DNA of 64,000 nucleotides from Hordeum vulgare subsp. vulgare (GCF_904849725.1 NC_058523.1:339057948-339121947); one strand, 5' to 3'; shown: positions 32,828-46,000, counted from the stretch's first letter. The notes: a model not told the origin generated them from the letters alone. Translations and numbers: made by a program.

Positions 32828-34064
32828 AAGGTTCACGCGTAGATGAAATCTCGAGTAGAACACAAAAGAGTTTGTGGCTATTGATGTTCAATTTGCTCCC
32901 CTCCTTAGTCTTTTCTCGATTCGGCGGTGTTGTTGGATTGAACCGGCCCGTACTAACCTTAGTCGTACGCTTACGAGAGACCGGTTTCATCGACTGACAT
33001 ACAACTTGTGGCATAAAGATGACTGGCGGTGTCTGTTTCTTCAACTTTAGTTGAATCGGATTTGACCGAGGCGGTCCTTGGAGAAGGTTAAATATTAATT
33101 TGCATATCATCGTTGTGGATTTGCGTAAGTAAGATGTCATCACACTAGATACCCATAGCAGCCACGTGAAACACGCAACAACAAATTAGAGGACGTCTAA
33201 CTTGTTTTTGTAGGGTATGCATGTGATGTGATATGGCCAAATACATGATGTGATATATTGGATGTATGAGATGATCATGTTGTAATAGTTATTATCGACT
33301 TGCACGTCGATGCTATGGCAACCGGCAGGAGCCATAGGGTTGTCTTTAAACTAACGTTTGTGCTTGTAGATGCGTTTACTATATTGCTAGGTAGTAGCTT
33401 TAGTAGTAATAGCATAGATAGAACGACAACCTCGATGGCGACACAATTATGGAGATCATGGTGTGGCGTCAGTGACAATGAAGATTATGCTGGTGCTTTG
33501 GTGATGGAGATCAAGAAGCAAAAGATCATGGCCATATCATGTCACTTATGATTTGCATGTGATGTTAATCCTTTTATGCACCTTATTTTGCTTAGAACGA
33601 TGGTAGCATTATAAGGTGATCCCTCACTAAAATTTCAAGATAAAATTGTGTTATCCCCGACTATGCACCATTGCAACAGTTCGTCGTTTTGAGACACCGC
33701 GTGATGATCAGGTGTGATAGACTCAACGTTCACATACAACGGGTGCAAAACAGTTGCACATGTGGAACACTCGGGTTAAACTTGACGAGCCTAGCATGTA
33801 CAGACATGGCCTCGGAACACAAGAGGCCTAAAGGTCGAGCATGAATCATATAGTAGATATGATCAACATGGAGATGTTCACCACTGAAACTATACTAAAC
33901 TCACGTGATGATCGAACTTGAGTTAGTGAATTTGGATCATGCGACACTCGAATGACTAGAGGGATGTCTATTTGAGTAGGAGTTTATTAGTAATATGATT
34001 AGCTACACTCAATTGTCTTGAACATAGTGTAAGTAATATTTGCAAAATTTTATGTTGTAGATCA
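32828..34064 (+). other. Non-coding leader of copia C
   Basis: About 1.2 kb between primer site and gag ATG with no open gene; colinear leaders exist in copia B and copia D. Such long leaders are usual in BARE1-type elements and hold packaging signals. Confidence 0.7.
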
Positions 34065-37000
34065 ATGGCTCGCGCAATAGCAACCCTGAATTTTAATACG
34101 TTCCTAGAGAAAGTTAAGCTGAAAGATGATGGTAGGAACTTTGTAGACTGGGCTCGCAATCTGAGGCTTATCCTCCAAGCTGGGCAAAAGAATTATGTCC
34201 TTGATGCAGCGCTAGGAGATGAACCACCCGCTACGGTTGACCAAGATGTTTTGAACGCTTGGCAATCTCGTAAGGATGACTACTCACTAGTTCAATGTGC
34301 AGTTTTGTATGGCTTAGAACCGGGACTTGAAAGATGTTTTTAACGTCATGCAGCATATGAGATGTTCAAGGAGTTGAAGTTTATCTTTGAGAAGAATGCC
34401 CGGATCGAGAGGTATGAGACGTCCGATAAATTCTATGCTTGCAAAATGGAGGCGAATTCGTCTGTCAGTGAACATGTGCTCAAAATCTCTGGTTACTCAA
34501 ACCGTCTAGCTGAGCTGGGGATCGCTCTCCCACAAGAAGATATCACTGACAGAATTCTTCAATCACTACCACCTAGATACAAGAGCTTCGTGTTGAATTA
34601 TAACATGCAAGGGATGAATAAGTCACCGGTCGAATTATTTGCGATGCTCAAAGTTGCCGAGTCAGAAATCCAGAAAGAACATCAAGCGTTGATGGTCAAT
34701 AAGACCACTAGTTTTAAGAAGAACGGCAAAGGAAAGAAGGGTAACTCCAAGAAGAGTACCAAAGTTGTTGCCCCTCCGACAAAGAAACCCAAGGCTGGGC
34801 CTAAGCCGGAAACTGAGTGCTATTATTGCAAGGGGACTGGTCAGTGGAAGCGCAACTGCCCCAAGTATCTGGCCGATAGGAAGGTGGCCATCGCCAAACA
34901 AGGTATATATGATATACATATTATTGATGTGTACCTCACCAACTCTCGTAGTAGTGCCTGGGTATTTGATACCGGTTCTGTTGCTCACATTTGCAACTCG
35001 AAATAGGAACTGCGGAATAAACGAAGGCTGACGAAGGATGAAGTGACGATGCGCATGGGAAATGGTTCCAAGGTTGATGTGATCATCGTCGGCACGGTCT
35101 CACTTCAGTTACCATCGGGATTAGTTATGAACTTAAATAATTGTTATTTAGTGTCTGCGTTGAGCATGAACATTATATCTAGATCTTGTTTATTGCGAGG
35201 CAGTTACTCATTTAAGTCTGATAATAATTGTTGTTCTATTTATATGAGTAATATCTTTTATGGTCATGCACCCAATGTGAGGGGTTTGTTCATATTGAAT
35301 CTCGATTGTGATCACACTCATATCCATAACATTGAGACCAAAATATGTAGAGTTAACAATGATAACGCCACTTTCTTGTGGCACTTCCGCTTAGGTCATA
35401 TTGGTGTTAAGCTCATGAAGAAACTCCATGTTGATGGGCTTTTGGTGTCACTTGATTTTGAATCACTTGATACATGCGAACCATGCCTCATGGGAAAGAT
35501 GACTAAGACTTCGTTCTCTCGAACAATGGAGTGTGCGAGTGACTTATTGGATATCATACATACTGATGTGTGCGAACCAATGAGCACAGAGGCGCGCGGC
35601 GGATACCGTTATTTTCTAACCTTCACTGACCATTTGAGTAGGTATTGCTATATCTACTTGATGAAGCACAAGTCTGAAACATTTGAAAAGTTTAAACAAT
35701 TTCATAGTGAAGTTGAAAATAATCATAGCAAGAAGATCAAATTCTTACAATCTGGTCGAGGGGAGAATATCTGAGCTACGAGTTTGGTGCTCACTTAAGA
35801 CAATGTGGAATTTTTCACAGTTAACACCGCGTGGAACACCTCAGCGTAATGGTGTGTCCGAACGTCGTAATTGTACTTTGTTACATATGATGCGATATAT
35901 GATGTCTCTTACTGATTTGCCATTATCGTTTTGGGGCTATGCATTAGAGACAGTTGCATTCACTTTAAATAGGGCACCATCAAAATCCGTTGAGACGACA
36001 CTATATGAGCTATGGTATGGCAAGAAGCCAAAGTTGTCGTTTCTTAAAGTTTGGGGATGTGGTGCTTATGTCAAAAAGCTTCAGCCTGAAAAGCTGGAAC
36101 CCAAAGCGGAAAAGTGTGTCTTAATAGGTTACCCAAAAGAGACAGTTGGGTATACCTTATGTCTCGGGTCCGAGGGTAAAGTGTTTGTCGCAAAGAATGG
36201 AGCTTTTCTTGAGAAAGAGTTTCTTTCGAAAGAATTGAGTGTGAGGAAGATAGAACTTGATGAGGTTACAGAACCTCTGCTTCAACAATATGGTGGTGCA
36301 TGGCATAAAGAAATTTATGTCGAGGCAACACCAGTTGAAGAGGAAGCTAATGATGATGATCTTGAAGCTTCAGATCAAGTTACTGTCGAACCTCGCGGGT
36401 CGACAAGATCACGTATTGCTCCCGAGTGGTACAGGAATCATGTCTTGTCTATCATGTTGTTGGACAACAATGAGCCTATGAATTATGAAGAAGCAATGGT
36501 GAGCCCAGATTCCAACAGATGGTTAGAAGCCATGAAATCTGAGATAGGATCTATGTATGAAAACAAAGTGTGTACTTTGGAAGTATTACCTGAAGGTCGC
36601 AAGTCTATTAAGAACAAATGGATCTTTAAGAAGAAGACGGACGCGGACGGTAATGTGACCGTTTATAAAGCTCGACTTGTGGCAAAGGGTTTTTCACAAG
36701 TTCAAGGAGTTGACTACGATGAGACATTCTCACCCGTACCGATGCTTAAGTCCGTACGAATCATGTTAGCGATAGCTGCATTTTTCAATTATGAAATCTG
36801 GTAGATGGATGTCAAAACTGCGTTCCTTAACGGGTTTCTTAAGGAAGAATTGTATATGATACAAATCGAAGGTTTTGTCGATCCAGAGAATGCTGACAAG
36901 GTGTGCAAGCTCCAGCGATCCATTTATGGACTGGTGCAAGCATCTCGGAGTTGGAATCGGCGCTTTGATGAGGTGATCAAGGCGTTTGGGTTTATACAAG

Positions 37001-38075
37001 TTTTTGGAGAAGCTTGTATTTACAAGAAAGTGAGTGGGAGCTCTATAGCGTTTCTAATATTATATGTGGATGACATATTGCTGATTGGAAACAATGTGGA
37101 GTTTTTGGAAAGTGTAAAGGATACTTGAATACAAGTTTTTCAATGAAAGACCTAGGAGAAGCTGCTTACATATTGGGCATAAATATCTATAGAGAGAGGT
37201 CAAGGTGCCTAATATCTCTTTCAAAAAGCACATACCTTGATAAAATTTCAAAGAAGTTCAAAATGGAACAATCCAAGAAGGGGTTCTTTCATGTGTTACA
37301 AGATATAAAGTTGAGTAAGTCTCAATGTCCAGTAACTACAGAAGATAGATAAAAGATGAGTGACATCCCCTATACTTCAGCCATAGGGTCTATCATGTGT
37401 GCAATGTTGTACATAAGACCGGATGTCAGCCTGCCCATAAGTATGGCAGGCAGGTTTCAAAGTGATCCAGGAGTGGAACACTCGGCGGCGGTCAAGAATA
37501 TTCTGAAGTACCTAAAAAGGACTAAGGAAATGTTTCTCGTTTATGGAGGTGACGAAGAGCACATCGTAAAGGGTTACGTCGATGCAAGCTTTGACACGGA
37601 TCCGAATGACTCTAAGTCGCAAACCGGATACGTATTTGTTCTTCACGAGGGTGTGGTAAGCTGGTGCAGTTCCAAGCAAAGCGTCGTAGCTGATTCTACA
37701 TGCGAAGCAGAGTACATAGCTGCCTCAGAGGCGGCCAAGGAGGGTGTCTGGATGAAGCAGTTCATGTCAGATCTTGGAGTAGTGCCAAATGCACTCGATC
37801 CAATCAATCTGTTCTGTGACAACGCTGGTGCCATTGCTCTAGCCAAGGAACCAAGGTTTCACAAGAGGACCAGACATATAAAATGACGCTCCAACGCCAT
37901 CAGCGATTACATCAAGGAGGAAGACATAAATATTTGCAAAGTGCACACGGATCTGAATGTTGCAGATCCGCTGACTAACCTCTTCCACGAGCAAAGCATG
38001 AACATCACCATAATTGTATGGGTGTTAGATTCATTACATTGTAAATCACATGAAGATGTGAGGCTAAATTATTGA
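34065..38075 (+). pseudogene. gag-pol: Broken gag-pol polyprotein of copia C
   Basis: Start MARAIATLNFNTFLEKVKL at 34065. Domains: UBN2-type gag (34065-34760), zinc knuckle CYYCKGTGQWKRNC (its His is Gln), protease with FDTGS (34970), GAG-pre-integrase (WHFRLGHIGVKLMKKLH, 35380), integrase core with first Asp in HTDVC and Glu in NGVSERRN, reverse transcriptase with YVDD (37064-37075) and RNase H with YVDAS and CDNAGAIAL. Breaks: stops at 34341, 35004, 36802, 37350 and 37884, frameshifts near 35763, 35813 and 37125. The second catalytic Asp of integrase is Gly (SGRG for SDRG). Cannot be expressed as a working polyprotein. Confidence 0.93.
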
Positions 38076-38080
38076 CTCTA

Positions 38081-38095
38081 GTGCAAGTGGGAGAC
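38081..38095 (+). other. Polypurine tract of copia C
   Basis: GTGCAAGTGGGAGAC abuts the right LTR, as in other BARE1-type elements. Confidence 0.8.
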
Positions 38096-39853
38096 TGTTG
38101 GAAATATGCCCTAGAGGCAACAATAAAATAGTTATTACTATATTTCCTCTTTCGAGATAATCGTTTATTATCCATGCTATAACTCTATTGAATGGAAACA
38201 TAAATGCATGTGTGGATATAGACAAAATTATGTCCCTAGTGAGTCTCTAGTTGACTAGCATGTTGATCAAGGATGGTTAAGGTTTCCTAGCCATAGACAA
38301 GTGTTGTCACTTGATGACGGGATCACATCATTAGGAGAATGATGTGATGGACAAGACCCAAACTATAAACGTAGCATATGATCGTGTCATCTTGTTGCTA
38401 TTGTTTTCTGCATGTCAAGTATTCATTCCTACGACCATGAGATCATGTAACTCACTGACACCGGAGGAATGCCTTGTGTGTATCAAATGTTGCAACGTTA
38501 CTGGGTTACTATAAAGGTACTCTACAGGCATCTCCAAATATGTCTGTTGAGTTAGCATGGATCAAGACTGGGATTTGTCACTCCGTGTGACGGAGAGGTA
38601 TCTTGGGGCCCACTCGGTAATACAACATCACATACAAGCCTTGCAAGCAATGTGATTAAAGAGTTAGTCATAGGATCTTGTATTATGGAACGAGTAAAGA
38701 GACTTCCCCGTAATGAGATTGAAATAGGTATGGAGATACCGACGATGGAATCTTGGGAAAGTGACATACCGAAGGACAAAGGGAATGGTATACGGGATTA
38801 TATGAATCGTTGACATAGAGGTTCAACCGATAAGATCTTCATAGAATATGTAGGATTCAATATGTACATCCACGTCCCGATATTCCATATTGACCGGAGA
38901 GTGTCTCAGGTCATGTCTACATAGTTCTCGAACCCACAGGGTGTGCACACTTAAGGTTCGGTGATGTTTCAGTATAGTTGAGTTGTAGGTGCTGGTGACT
39001 GAAGTTTTGTTCGGAGTCCCGGATGAGATACCAGGCATCATGAGTAGTTCCGGAATGGTCCGGAAACGAAGATTGATATATAGGAAGTTGGTATTTGGTT
39101 CCGGAAGGATTTCGGGCATTACCGGCAGTGTACCGGGAGTGACGAATGGGTACCGGAGGTCCACCAGGTGGGCCCACCACTCCCCAAGGGGGGCACATGG
39201 ACTTGATGGTGGCGCAACAACCCTTGATGGGCTGACTAGTCAACCAAAGAAATCCCAAGGAAAAAAGGTGGAAAAAACAAAAGAGGTGGACAACTTGGGG
39301 AGGATTCCTAATCCAAGTAGGATTGGAGGAGGACTCCTCCTCTCCAGGTTCGACCAAGCCCAAGGGAGGCTTCCTTGGTGCGCAAGCCTACCCCCTCCTT
39401 ACTCCTATATATACTAGAGGTTTGAGGGTTTTTGAGACACAATATTCAGCCACGTGCTATCCTCTCCTCTAGTTCGTAGTTCTTCCTCTAGATCGAATTT
39501 ATGCGGTGCTTAGGCGAAGCCGTGCAGGAATAGGTCACCACCATCACCCGTGCGCCGTCACGCTGTCGGAGAACTCATCTACTTCCCCGTCTCTCTTGCT
39601 GGATCAAGAAGGCGGAGATCGTCATCGAGTTGTACGTGTGCTGAATGCGGAGGTGCCGCCCATTTGGTGCTAGATCGGGACGGATCGTGGGACTGCAGCG
39701 ATTTGGATCGCGAAGACATTCCACTATATCAACCGCATTTCTTAACGCTTCCCGCTTAGCGATCTACAAGGGTATGTAGATCCAATCTCCCTCTCGTAGA
39801 TGATCATCACCATGATAGGTCTTCATGTGCATAGGAAAAAAATTGTTTCCCAT
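38096..39853 (+). repeat. Right LTR of copia C, 3'-truncated
   Basis: Starts TGTTGGAAATATGCC and runs to TTGTTTCCCAT; the last GCAACATTCTCCAACA of the left LTR is missing. It has about 25 bp around 39525-39560 (CACCACCATCACCCGTGCGC) absent from the left LTR. Confidence 0.88.
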
Positions 39854-40543
39854 TGTCACCGGCATGACACCATGATCCCCATCATCATGTCTTCATGAAA
39901 TTGTCTCGCCAACGGTTACTTCTACTACTATGCCTACCGGTTAGAAATAAAGTAAAGTAATCATATGGTGTTTTTGATTGACACGCAGGTGATACAATAA
40001 ATTAAGAGAACTCATATGGCTCGTGTCGATTGTCATACTCATCGACATGCAAGTTGTTGTTCCTATTACAAGAACATGATCAATCTCATACATCACATAT
40101 ATTTCATCACATCATTTTGGCCATATCACATCACATAGCATACCCTGCACAAACAAGTTAGACGTCCTCTAATTGTTGTTGCAAGTTTTACGTGGTTGCT
40201 ATGGGTTTCTAGCAAGAACGTTTCTCACCTACGTAATAGCCACAACGGTGATATGCCAATTGCTATTTACCCTTCATAAGGACCCTCTTCATCGAATCCG
40301 ATCCGACTATAGTGGGAGAGACAGACACCCGCTAGCCACCTTATGCAACAAGTGCATGTCAGGCGGTGGAACCAGTCCCACGTAAGCGCACGTGTAAAGT
40401 TAGTCCGGGCCGCTTCATCCCACAATGCCGCTGACTCAAGATAGGACTAGTAACAGTAAGCAAATTGACCAAATCATCGCCCACAACTACTTGTGTTCTA
40501 CTTGGTCTTAGAATCTATGGATAGACCTAGCTCATGATGCCAC
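39854..40543 (-). other. Copia B 5' leader, LTR-proximal part
   Basis: Minus-strand leader sequence, colinear with 25178-25530 in its LTR-near half. The expected primer site next to the LTR is degenerate: plus-strand GATGCCAC at 40536-40543 is a weak reverse match to GTGGCATC, the variant seen in this family. Confidence 0.65.
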
Positions 40544-42275
40544 TGTTTGAGGAACGTAGTAATAATTCAAAAAAAATTATACGTGTCACCAAGATCAATT
40601 TAGGAGATGCTAGCAATGAGAGAGAGGGAGTGCATCTTCATACCCTTGAAGATCGCTAAGAGGAAGCGTTGCAAAGAACACGGTTGATGGAGTCGTACTC
40701 GCGGTGATTCAAATCACGGAAGATCCGATCCAAGTGCCGAACGGATGGCACCTCCGCATTCAACACGCGTACAGCCCGGGAACGTCTCCTCCTTCTTAAC
40801 CCAGCAACGGGATAGGAGAAGTTGAGGGAGATCTCCGGCAGCACGACGGCATGGTGGCGGTGGAGCTCGTGTTTCTCCGCTAGAGCTTCGCTAAGCACTG
40901 CGAAGGAGGAGGAGGTGTAGGAGGCGCCAGGGGCTAGGGTAAATCTCCCATGCACCTCCCCACTATATATAGGGGTGGAGGGGGCTGGTTTCTTTCCCTC
41001 CAAGTCCATTGGGGCATTGGCAAAGGTGGAAGTAAAGAAATCCCATTATTTCCCTTCCCCACCGATTGGTATCCCCCTTTTTAGGGATCTTGATCTTATC
41101 CCTTTGGGATATGATCTTATTCCTTCTAAGGGGAATCTTGGTGCGCCTTGGCCAGGGGTGTGGGGCCTTTCCCCCACTACCCACATACATGTGGGCCCCC
41201 CCATGAAGGTGGGACCCACTTCGGAACCTTCTAGAACCTTCCCGGTACAGTACCAAAAAATCCCGAACATTTTCCAATGGCCAAAATAGGACTTCCCGTA
41301 TATAAATCTTTACCTCCGGACCATTTCGGAATTCCTCGTGACGTCCCGGATCTCATCCGGGACTCCGAACAACTTTCGGTAACCACATACAATTCCCATT
41401 ACAACTCTAGCATCACCAAAACTTTAGTGTGTAGACCCTACGGGTTCGGGAACCATGCCGACATGACCGAGACACCTCTCCGGCCAATAACTAATAGCGG
41501 GATCTGGATACCCATATTAGCTCCCACACATTCCACGATGATCTCATTGGATGAACCACGATGTCGGGGATTCAATTAATCATGTATACAATTCCCTTTG
41601 TCCATCGTAATGTTACTTGCCCGAGATTCGATCGTCGGTATGCCTATACCTTGTTCAATTTCAATACCGACAAGTCTCTTTACTCGTTCCGTAACACGTG
41701 ATCACGTGACTAACTCCTTAGTCACATTGAGCTCATTATGATTATGTATTACCGAGTGGGCCCAGAGATACCTCTCCGTCACACGGAGTGACAAATCCCA
41801 CTCACGTTTCGTACCAACCCAACACACACTTTCGGAGATACCTGTAGTGCACCTTTATAGTCACCCAGTTACGTTGTGAAGTTTGATACACCCAAAGCAT
41901 TCCTACGGTATCCGGGAGTTGCACAATCTCATGGTCTAAGGAAATGATACTTGACATTAGAAAAGCTCTAGTAGACGAACTACCTGATCTTTGTGCTATG
42001 CTTAGGATTGGGTCTTGTCCATCACATCATTCTCCTAATGATGAGATCCCGTTATCAACGACATCCATTGTCCATGGTCAGGAAACCATGACCATCTATT
42101 GATCAACGAGCTAGTCAACTAGAGGCTCACTAGGGACATGGTGTGGTCTATGTATTCACACATGTATTACGGTTTCTGGTTAATACAATTATAGCATGAA
42201 CAATAGAAAATTATCATGAAGAAGGAAATATAATAATAAACATTTTATTATTGCCTCTAGGGCATATTTCCAATA
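40544..42275 (-). repeat. Left (5') LTR of copia B, minus orientation
   Basis: 1732 bp. The minus-strand start TATTGGAAATATGCCCTAG is at 42275 and the end CCTCAAACA at 40544. The first part is close to the copia C LTR; the second part differs, so B is a sister subfamily. TATA box on the minus strand at 40963-40973 (CTATATATAG). Confidence 0.85.
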
Positions 42276-43416
42276 TTTCCTTGATTCGATGGTATTGTTG
42301 GATGAAGTGGCCGGACCAACATTACTCGTACACTTACAACAGACCGGTTTCATCGACTAGCATGCAATTTGTTGCATATAGATGACTGGCGGGTGTCTGT
42401 TTCTCCAATTTTAGTTGAATCGGATTTGACAAAGGTGATCCTTGGAGAAGGTTAAATAGCAACTTGTATATCACAGTTATGGTTTTGAGTAAGTAAGATG
42501 CGGTCATACTAGATACCCATAGCAGCCACATAAAACAAGCAACAACAAATTAGAGGACGTCTAACTTGTTTTTGCAGGGTATGCATGTGATGTGATATGG
42601 CAAAAGACATGATATGATATAATTGATGTATGAGATGATCATGTTGTAGTAGTTGAATATCGACTTGCACGTCGATGCTACGGCAACCGGCATGAGCCAT
42701 AGGGTTGTCTTTAATTATTTTGCGCTTGATGATGTTTTGCTTTATCACTAGTGAGTAGCTTTAGTAGTAACATCATAGTTAGAGCGACAACCTCGATGGC
42801 AACACAATGATGGAGATCATGGTGTGGCGCTGGTGACGATGCAGATCATGCCGGTGCTTTGGTGATGGAGATCAAGAAGCACAAGTTCATGGCCATATCA
42901 TGTCACCTATGATTTGCATGTGATGTTAATCCTTCTATGCACCTACTTTTGCTTAGTACGACGGTAGCATTATAATGTGATCCATCACTAAAATTTCAAG
43001 ATAAAATTGTGTTCTCCCTAAGTGTGCACCGTTGCGATAGTTCGTCGTTTCGAGACACTACGTGATGATCGGGTGTGATAGACTCTACGTTCACATATAA
43101 TGGGTGCAAGACAGTTTTGCACACGCGGAACACTCGGGTTAAACTTGACAAGCCTAGCATGTACAGACATGGCCTCGAAACACAAGAGACCGAAAGGTCA
43201 AACATGAGTCATATAGTAGATATGATCAACATAGAGATGTTCACCATTGAAGCCAACTCAACTCACGTGATGATCGGACTTGAGTTGGTGAATTTGGATC
43301 ATGTGTCACTCAAATGACTAGAGGGATGTTATTTGAGTGGGAGTTCTTAAGTAATATGATTAATTGAACGCATTATCATGAACATAGTCAAAATGTCTTT
43401 GCAAATTATGTTGTAG
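42276..43416 (+). other. Copia D leader, 5'-truncated
   Basis: Colinear with copia C 32910-34064; its LTR and primer site are missing at the junction with copia B. No gene. Confidence 0.7.
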
Positions 43417-43873
43417 ATGATTAGCTTGCGCTGTAGCTCCCCTATTTTTGCTATCTTCCTAGAGAAAACTAAGTTGAAAGATGATAGTAGCAATTATATG
43501 GACTGGGTCCGTAAACTGAGGATTGTCCTCATTGCTGCACAGAAGGTGTATGTCCTTAATACACTGCTCGGTGTGCTACCCCGCGAACGTCGTCTGTGGA
43601 TGTTGCGAACATCCGACATGCACGTTTTTTATGACTATGTGATAGTTCAGTAAGTAATGCTTAGCAGCTTAGAATTGAGGCGCGCAAAACGTTTTGAACA
43701 TCACGGAAAATAGGATTTCAGATTCGTGCCCGTGTTGAGAGGTATGTGACGTCCGACAAGATTCTTTGCGTGCGAAGTAAGGGAGACAAAGCTCACTCGT
43801 TGAGCATGTGCTCAGATTTTCTGGGTACAACAATTGCTTGAATCGAGTGTGAGTTAATCTTCCAGATAAGATA
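43417..43873 (+). pseudogene. gag: Copia D gag, N-terminal part
   Basis: Plus-strand frame with FAIFLEKTKLKDDSSNYMDW, VRKLRIVLIAAQKVYVLNTL and a stop after DYVIVQ (43653). Degenerate continuation follows (RYVTSDKILCVRSKGDK, SLSMCSDFLGTTI-like remnants) up to the gypsy insertion. Closest in this window to copia B gag. The frame resumes after the gypsy element at 63662. Confidence 0.75.
43869..43873. repeat. Target-site duplication GATAG (left)
   Basis: GATAG before the left LTR is repeated at 63662-63666 after the right LTR. Confidence 0.95.
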
Positions 43874-44689
43874 GTGTAATGCCCCAAGTGTAACATTGCC
43901 ATATTTGGAACCTTGCCATGTTTGGATCCATGATGTCATGGTTATGGAAGTATCATTTCATGTGTTATTTCATGTGGTCATGCCTTGTCTTCCCCTTTGC
44001 ATCATGCATCCATAGCATTCATGCCATTCTTGTGTTGTGTTGTGTTGATCCATATGTGTGGTGTGATGAGTGTATGTGGTGTGTGAAGTGATGTGCAAAG
44101 CTTGGGTTCCAACTTGGCTTATTCTTCCAAAACTAGGTTTCAAAAAAAACCTCCTTCCTTATTTTCTTAAGATCAAGATTTACTTGCTCTAAACCTGTTT
44201 GTAAAATGTAGATCATTTAGACTATTTTCTGGTGGATGTGGTGCTATGTCGAGGGGTTTTTCAACTTTGTTGTTATGGGGTTTTTAACTACAAAACAGAT
44301 CACCTAATTCTATTTTGTAATTATTTTTATTGCTCCAAAAATCATTTTTTCATTTTATTTAAATAGGTAATAATTCCCTGATGACCAGGATCATTTTTAT
44401 TTTATTTTTGGAGCCATAGAATTTCCTAGGAGTTTTATTTTGCTCGCATTTGTTTTAAGTGGAAAAACCCGGTGGCTTTTTATTTCTCTTATCTGGCGCC
44501 AAGGATGGGCTCCCTTCCTCCTCGCGGGCCTAGCTCTTCCTTTCCCTCGTGTGGCAGACGACCTCCCCCGTCCCTCTCCTGTCTCACGCCGTCTCCTTCC
44601 TCACTCTGCTTTCCGTGAGTAACCAGAGAGAGTTGCGAGAGAGAGGGGCGACGTCGTGGCTTCACCGACGTCGAGGCGCCCCCCTCGGC

Positions 44690-44699
44690 CCCTATTTAT
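44690..44699 (+). promoter_or_regulatory. TATA-like box and leader start in left gypsy LTR
   Basis: CTATTTATTT, followed within 30 bp by CCCTAGGGTTCCTCCTCGCC, a typical plant 5'-leader composition. The same arrangement is at 55451-55460. Good donor-like sequences (GCAGGTAAGT at 44793 and CCTAGGTGAGC near 45025) follow, suggesting a spliced leader. Confidence 0.45.
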
Positions 44700-45342
44700 T
44701 TCCCTCGGCATGCGTGACCTCCCCTAGGGTTCCTCCTCGCCGCCGCCACCTCCTCTTCTTTCATGTAAGCAGATCTGAGAGAGAGAGAGAGAGCAGGTAA
44801 GTTCAGGTTCAGTTCTTCAGAGAGATCGTCGCCGGCCTCCCTCCTCGTCGCCGGCAGCGTCTCCGTGGCGACCAAGGTGTTCTCGGGCATGGAGCGCCTT
44901 CCTCCTTCCCATTCCCGATGTTAGCAGAGTGGATCCTCCTCTCTGGCGCACCCTCCACGGCGGCTCCGTCAAGCCCCGCCTCTTCTTCCTGCTTCTTCAT
45001 CGACGAGTGCTTCCCCGACATTCCCTAGGTGAGCTAGCCCCGATCTCCTTCCCGATTCCTGCGCGTAGGGCTCCTGCTAGAGCGTAGCTTCGCCGCCGTC
45101 TCCTCCTGTGTTGTCGTCGCCGTCATGTCGTCGAGCCGTAGTTGTGGTGCTCCGCTCGGTGAGCTTGGGCCATGAATGGGACCCTCGTGATCCCCTCTTC
45201 CTCCCAGCAAGAGCCCCTTCATCAATTTGAACCGTAGCATCGCCGACAATCTTCCCCTGTTTCGTCCGCCGTGTTCTGTAGAAGTAGCAGAGGGGGTTAC
45301 CTAAGAGGGTTACCTCCCCCTCTCTAGTAAGCTTCGATCAAG

Positions 45343-45396
45343 TAGAAGAGTGGTAGTAGTGTGTTTTGCGGCGCAGTTGGTCGCGGGTTCGAGTCC
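45343..45396 (+). ncRNA. tRNA-like module 1 in left gypsy LTR
   Basis: A-box-like TAGAAGAGTGG (45343) and B-box GGTTCGAGTCC (45386), 43 bases apart as in tRNA genes. A D-loop-like GGCGCAGTTGG lies just before the B-box. CCCCCTTTTTA after it could act as a pol III stop. Acceptor-stem pairing is not convincing. More likely a tRNA-derived relic than a working tRNA. Confidence 0.45.
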
Positions 45397-45495
45397 CAGA
45401 GCGCCCCCTTTTTATTTGTTTTGGATTTGTGGGCAGTAGCTCGACAGGAGCAGCTTAGCCTGCTGTGGTTCCCTTCTCTGTCGAAGAAGGTGTAC

Positions 45496-45550
45496 TAGCC
45501 CAGTGTTGTGGAGTGTTGGTTGTGCATTAGCAGGTCTTGGGTTCGATCCC
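45496..45550 (+). ncRNA. tRNA-like module 2 in left gypsy LTR
   Basis: A-box TAGCCCAGTGT (45496) and B-box GGTTCGATCCC (45540), 44 bases apart. The B-box sits in a hairpin CTTGGG/CCCAAG with a six-base loop, close to a T-arm. C-run and T-rich sequence follow. Confidence 0.45.
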
Positions 45551-45649
45551 AAGCCCCCCCTCCTTTGTTTTATTTTTCTTTTGTTGTTCTAAGTGGTGTT
45601 TGCTATGTTCATTGCCTTGGGAAGCAAGATAGTGCTCCTATTAGCTAGA

Positions 45650-46000
45650 GTTTGTGTATGTGAGTGCTTATATATGTATGTATGTGTGTGTGTAGGCAAG
45701 CTCTTACATGGTGTGTGTGGTTGATCTAGCATGTGTAGTTGTGTGTGTAAGTGTGTGCTCATACCCATGTGTAGTTGTGTGTCTGTAGATGTGTGTATAT
45801 GTGTGTGCACATGGGTGACTTGTGCACCTATGTGAGAGGGTGTGTGTGTGCTTGTGGTGGGATTTGCACATGTGCAAGAGGTCACCCATCTTGTTGCACC
45901 TCTTGTGTATGTGAGTAGGGTGTAGGAGCATGTGTAGGTGTGTAGGTGCTCATGCATGTGTGTGTGTGTGGGCATGAGTGCAATTGAGCACTTGAGCATG
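45650..46000. repeat. GT-rich low-complexity stretch, left LTR
   Basis: Irregular TGTGTG/TATGTG/GTAGGTGTG words; the His/Thr-rich open frames on the minus strand are by-products. Equivalent in the right LTR at 56440-56755. Confidence 0.85.

Larger units (their letters stand above)
31080..39853 (+). mobile_element. Copia element C, BARE1/Angela type, nearly complete
   Basis: Left LTR 31080-32814, tRNA-iMet primer site, leader, gag-pol in the order gag, protease, integrase, reverse transcriptase, RNase H, polypurine tract, and right LTR 38096-39853 lacking its last about 16 bp. It lies inside the leader of the minus-strand copia B, whose two parts end at 31079 and resume at 39854. The right end is truncated, so no TSD can be checked (left candidate GCGAC, 31075-31079). 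Confidence 0.88.

Noticed and set aside
45343..45550. Functional tRNA genes
   Set aside because: A- and B-boxes are well spaced, but acceptor and anticodon stems do not pair convincingly; kept only as tRNA-like modules.
45589..45999. His/Thr-rich minus-strand frames (also 56373-56741)
   Set aside because: Translation of the GT-rich stretch; low complexity, not a gene.
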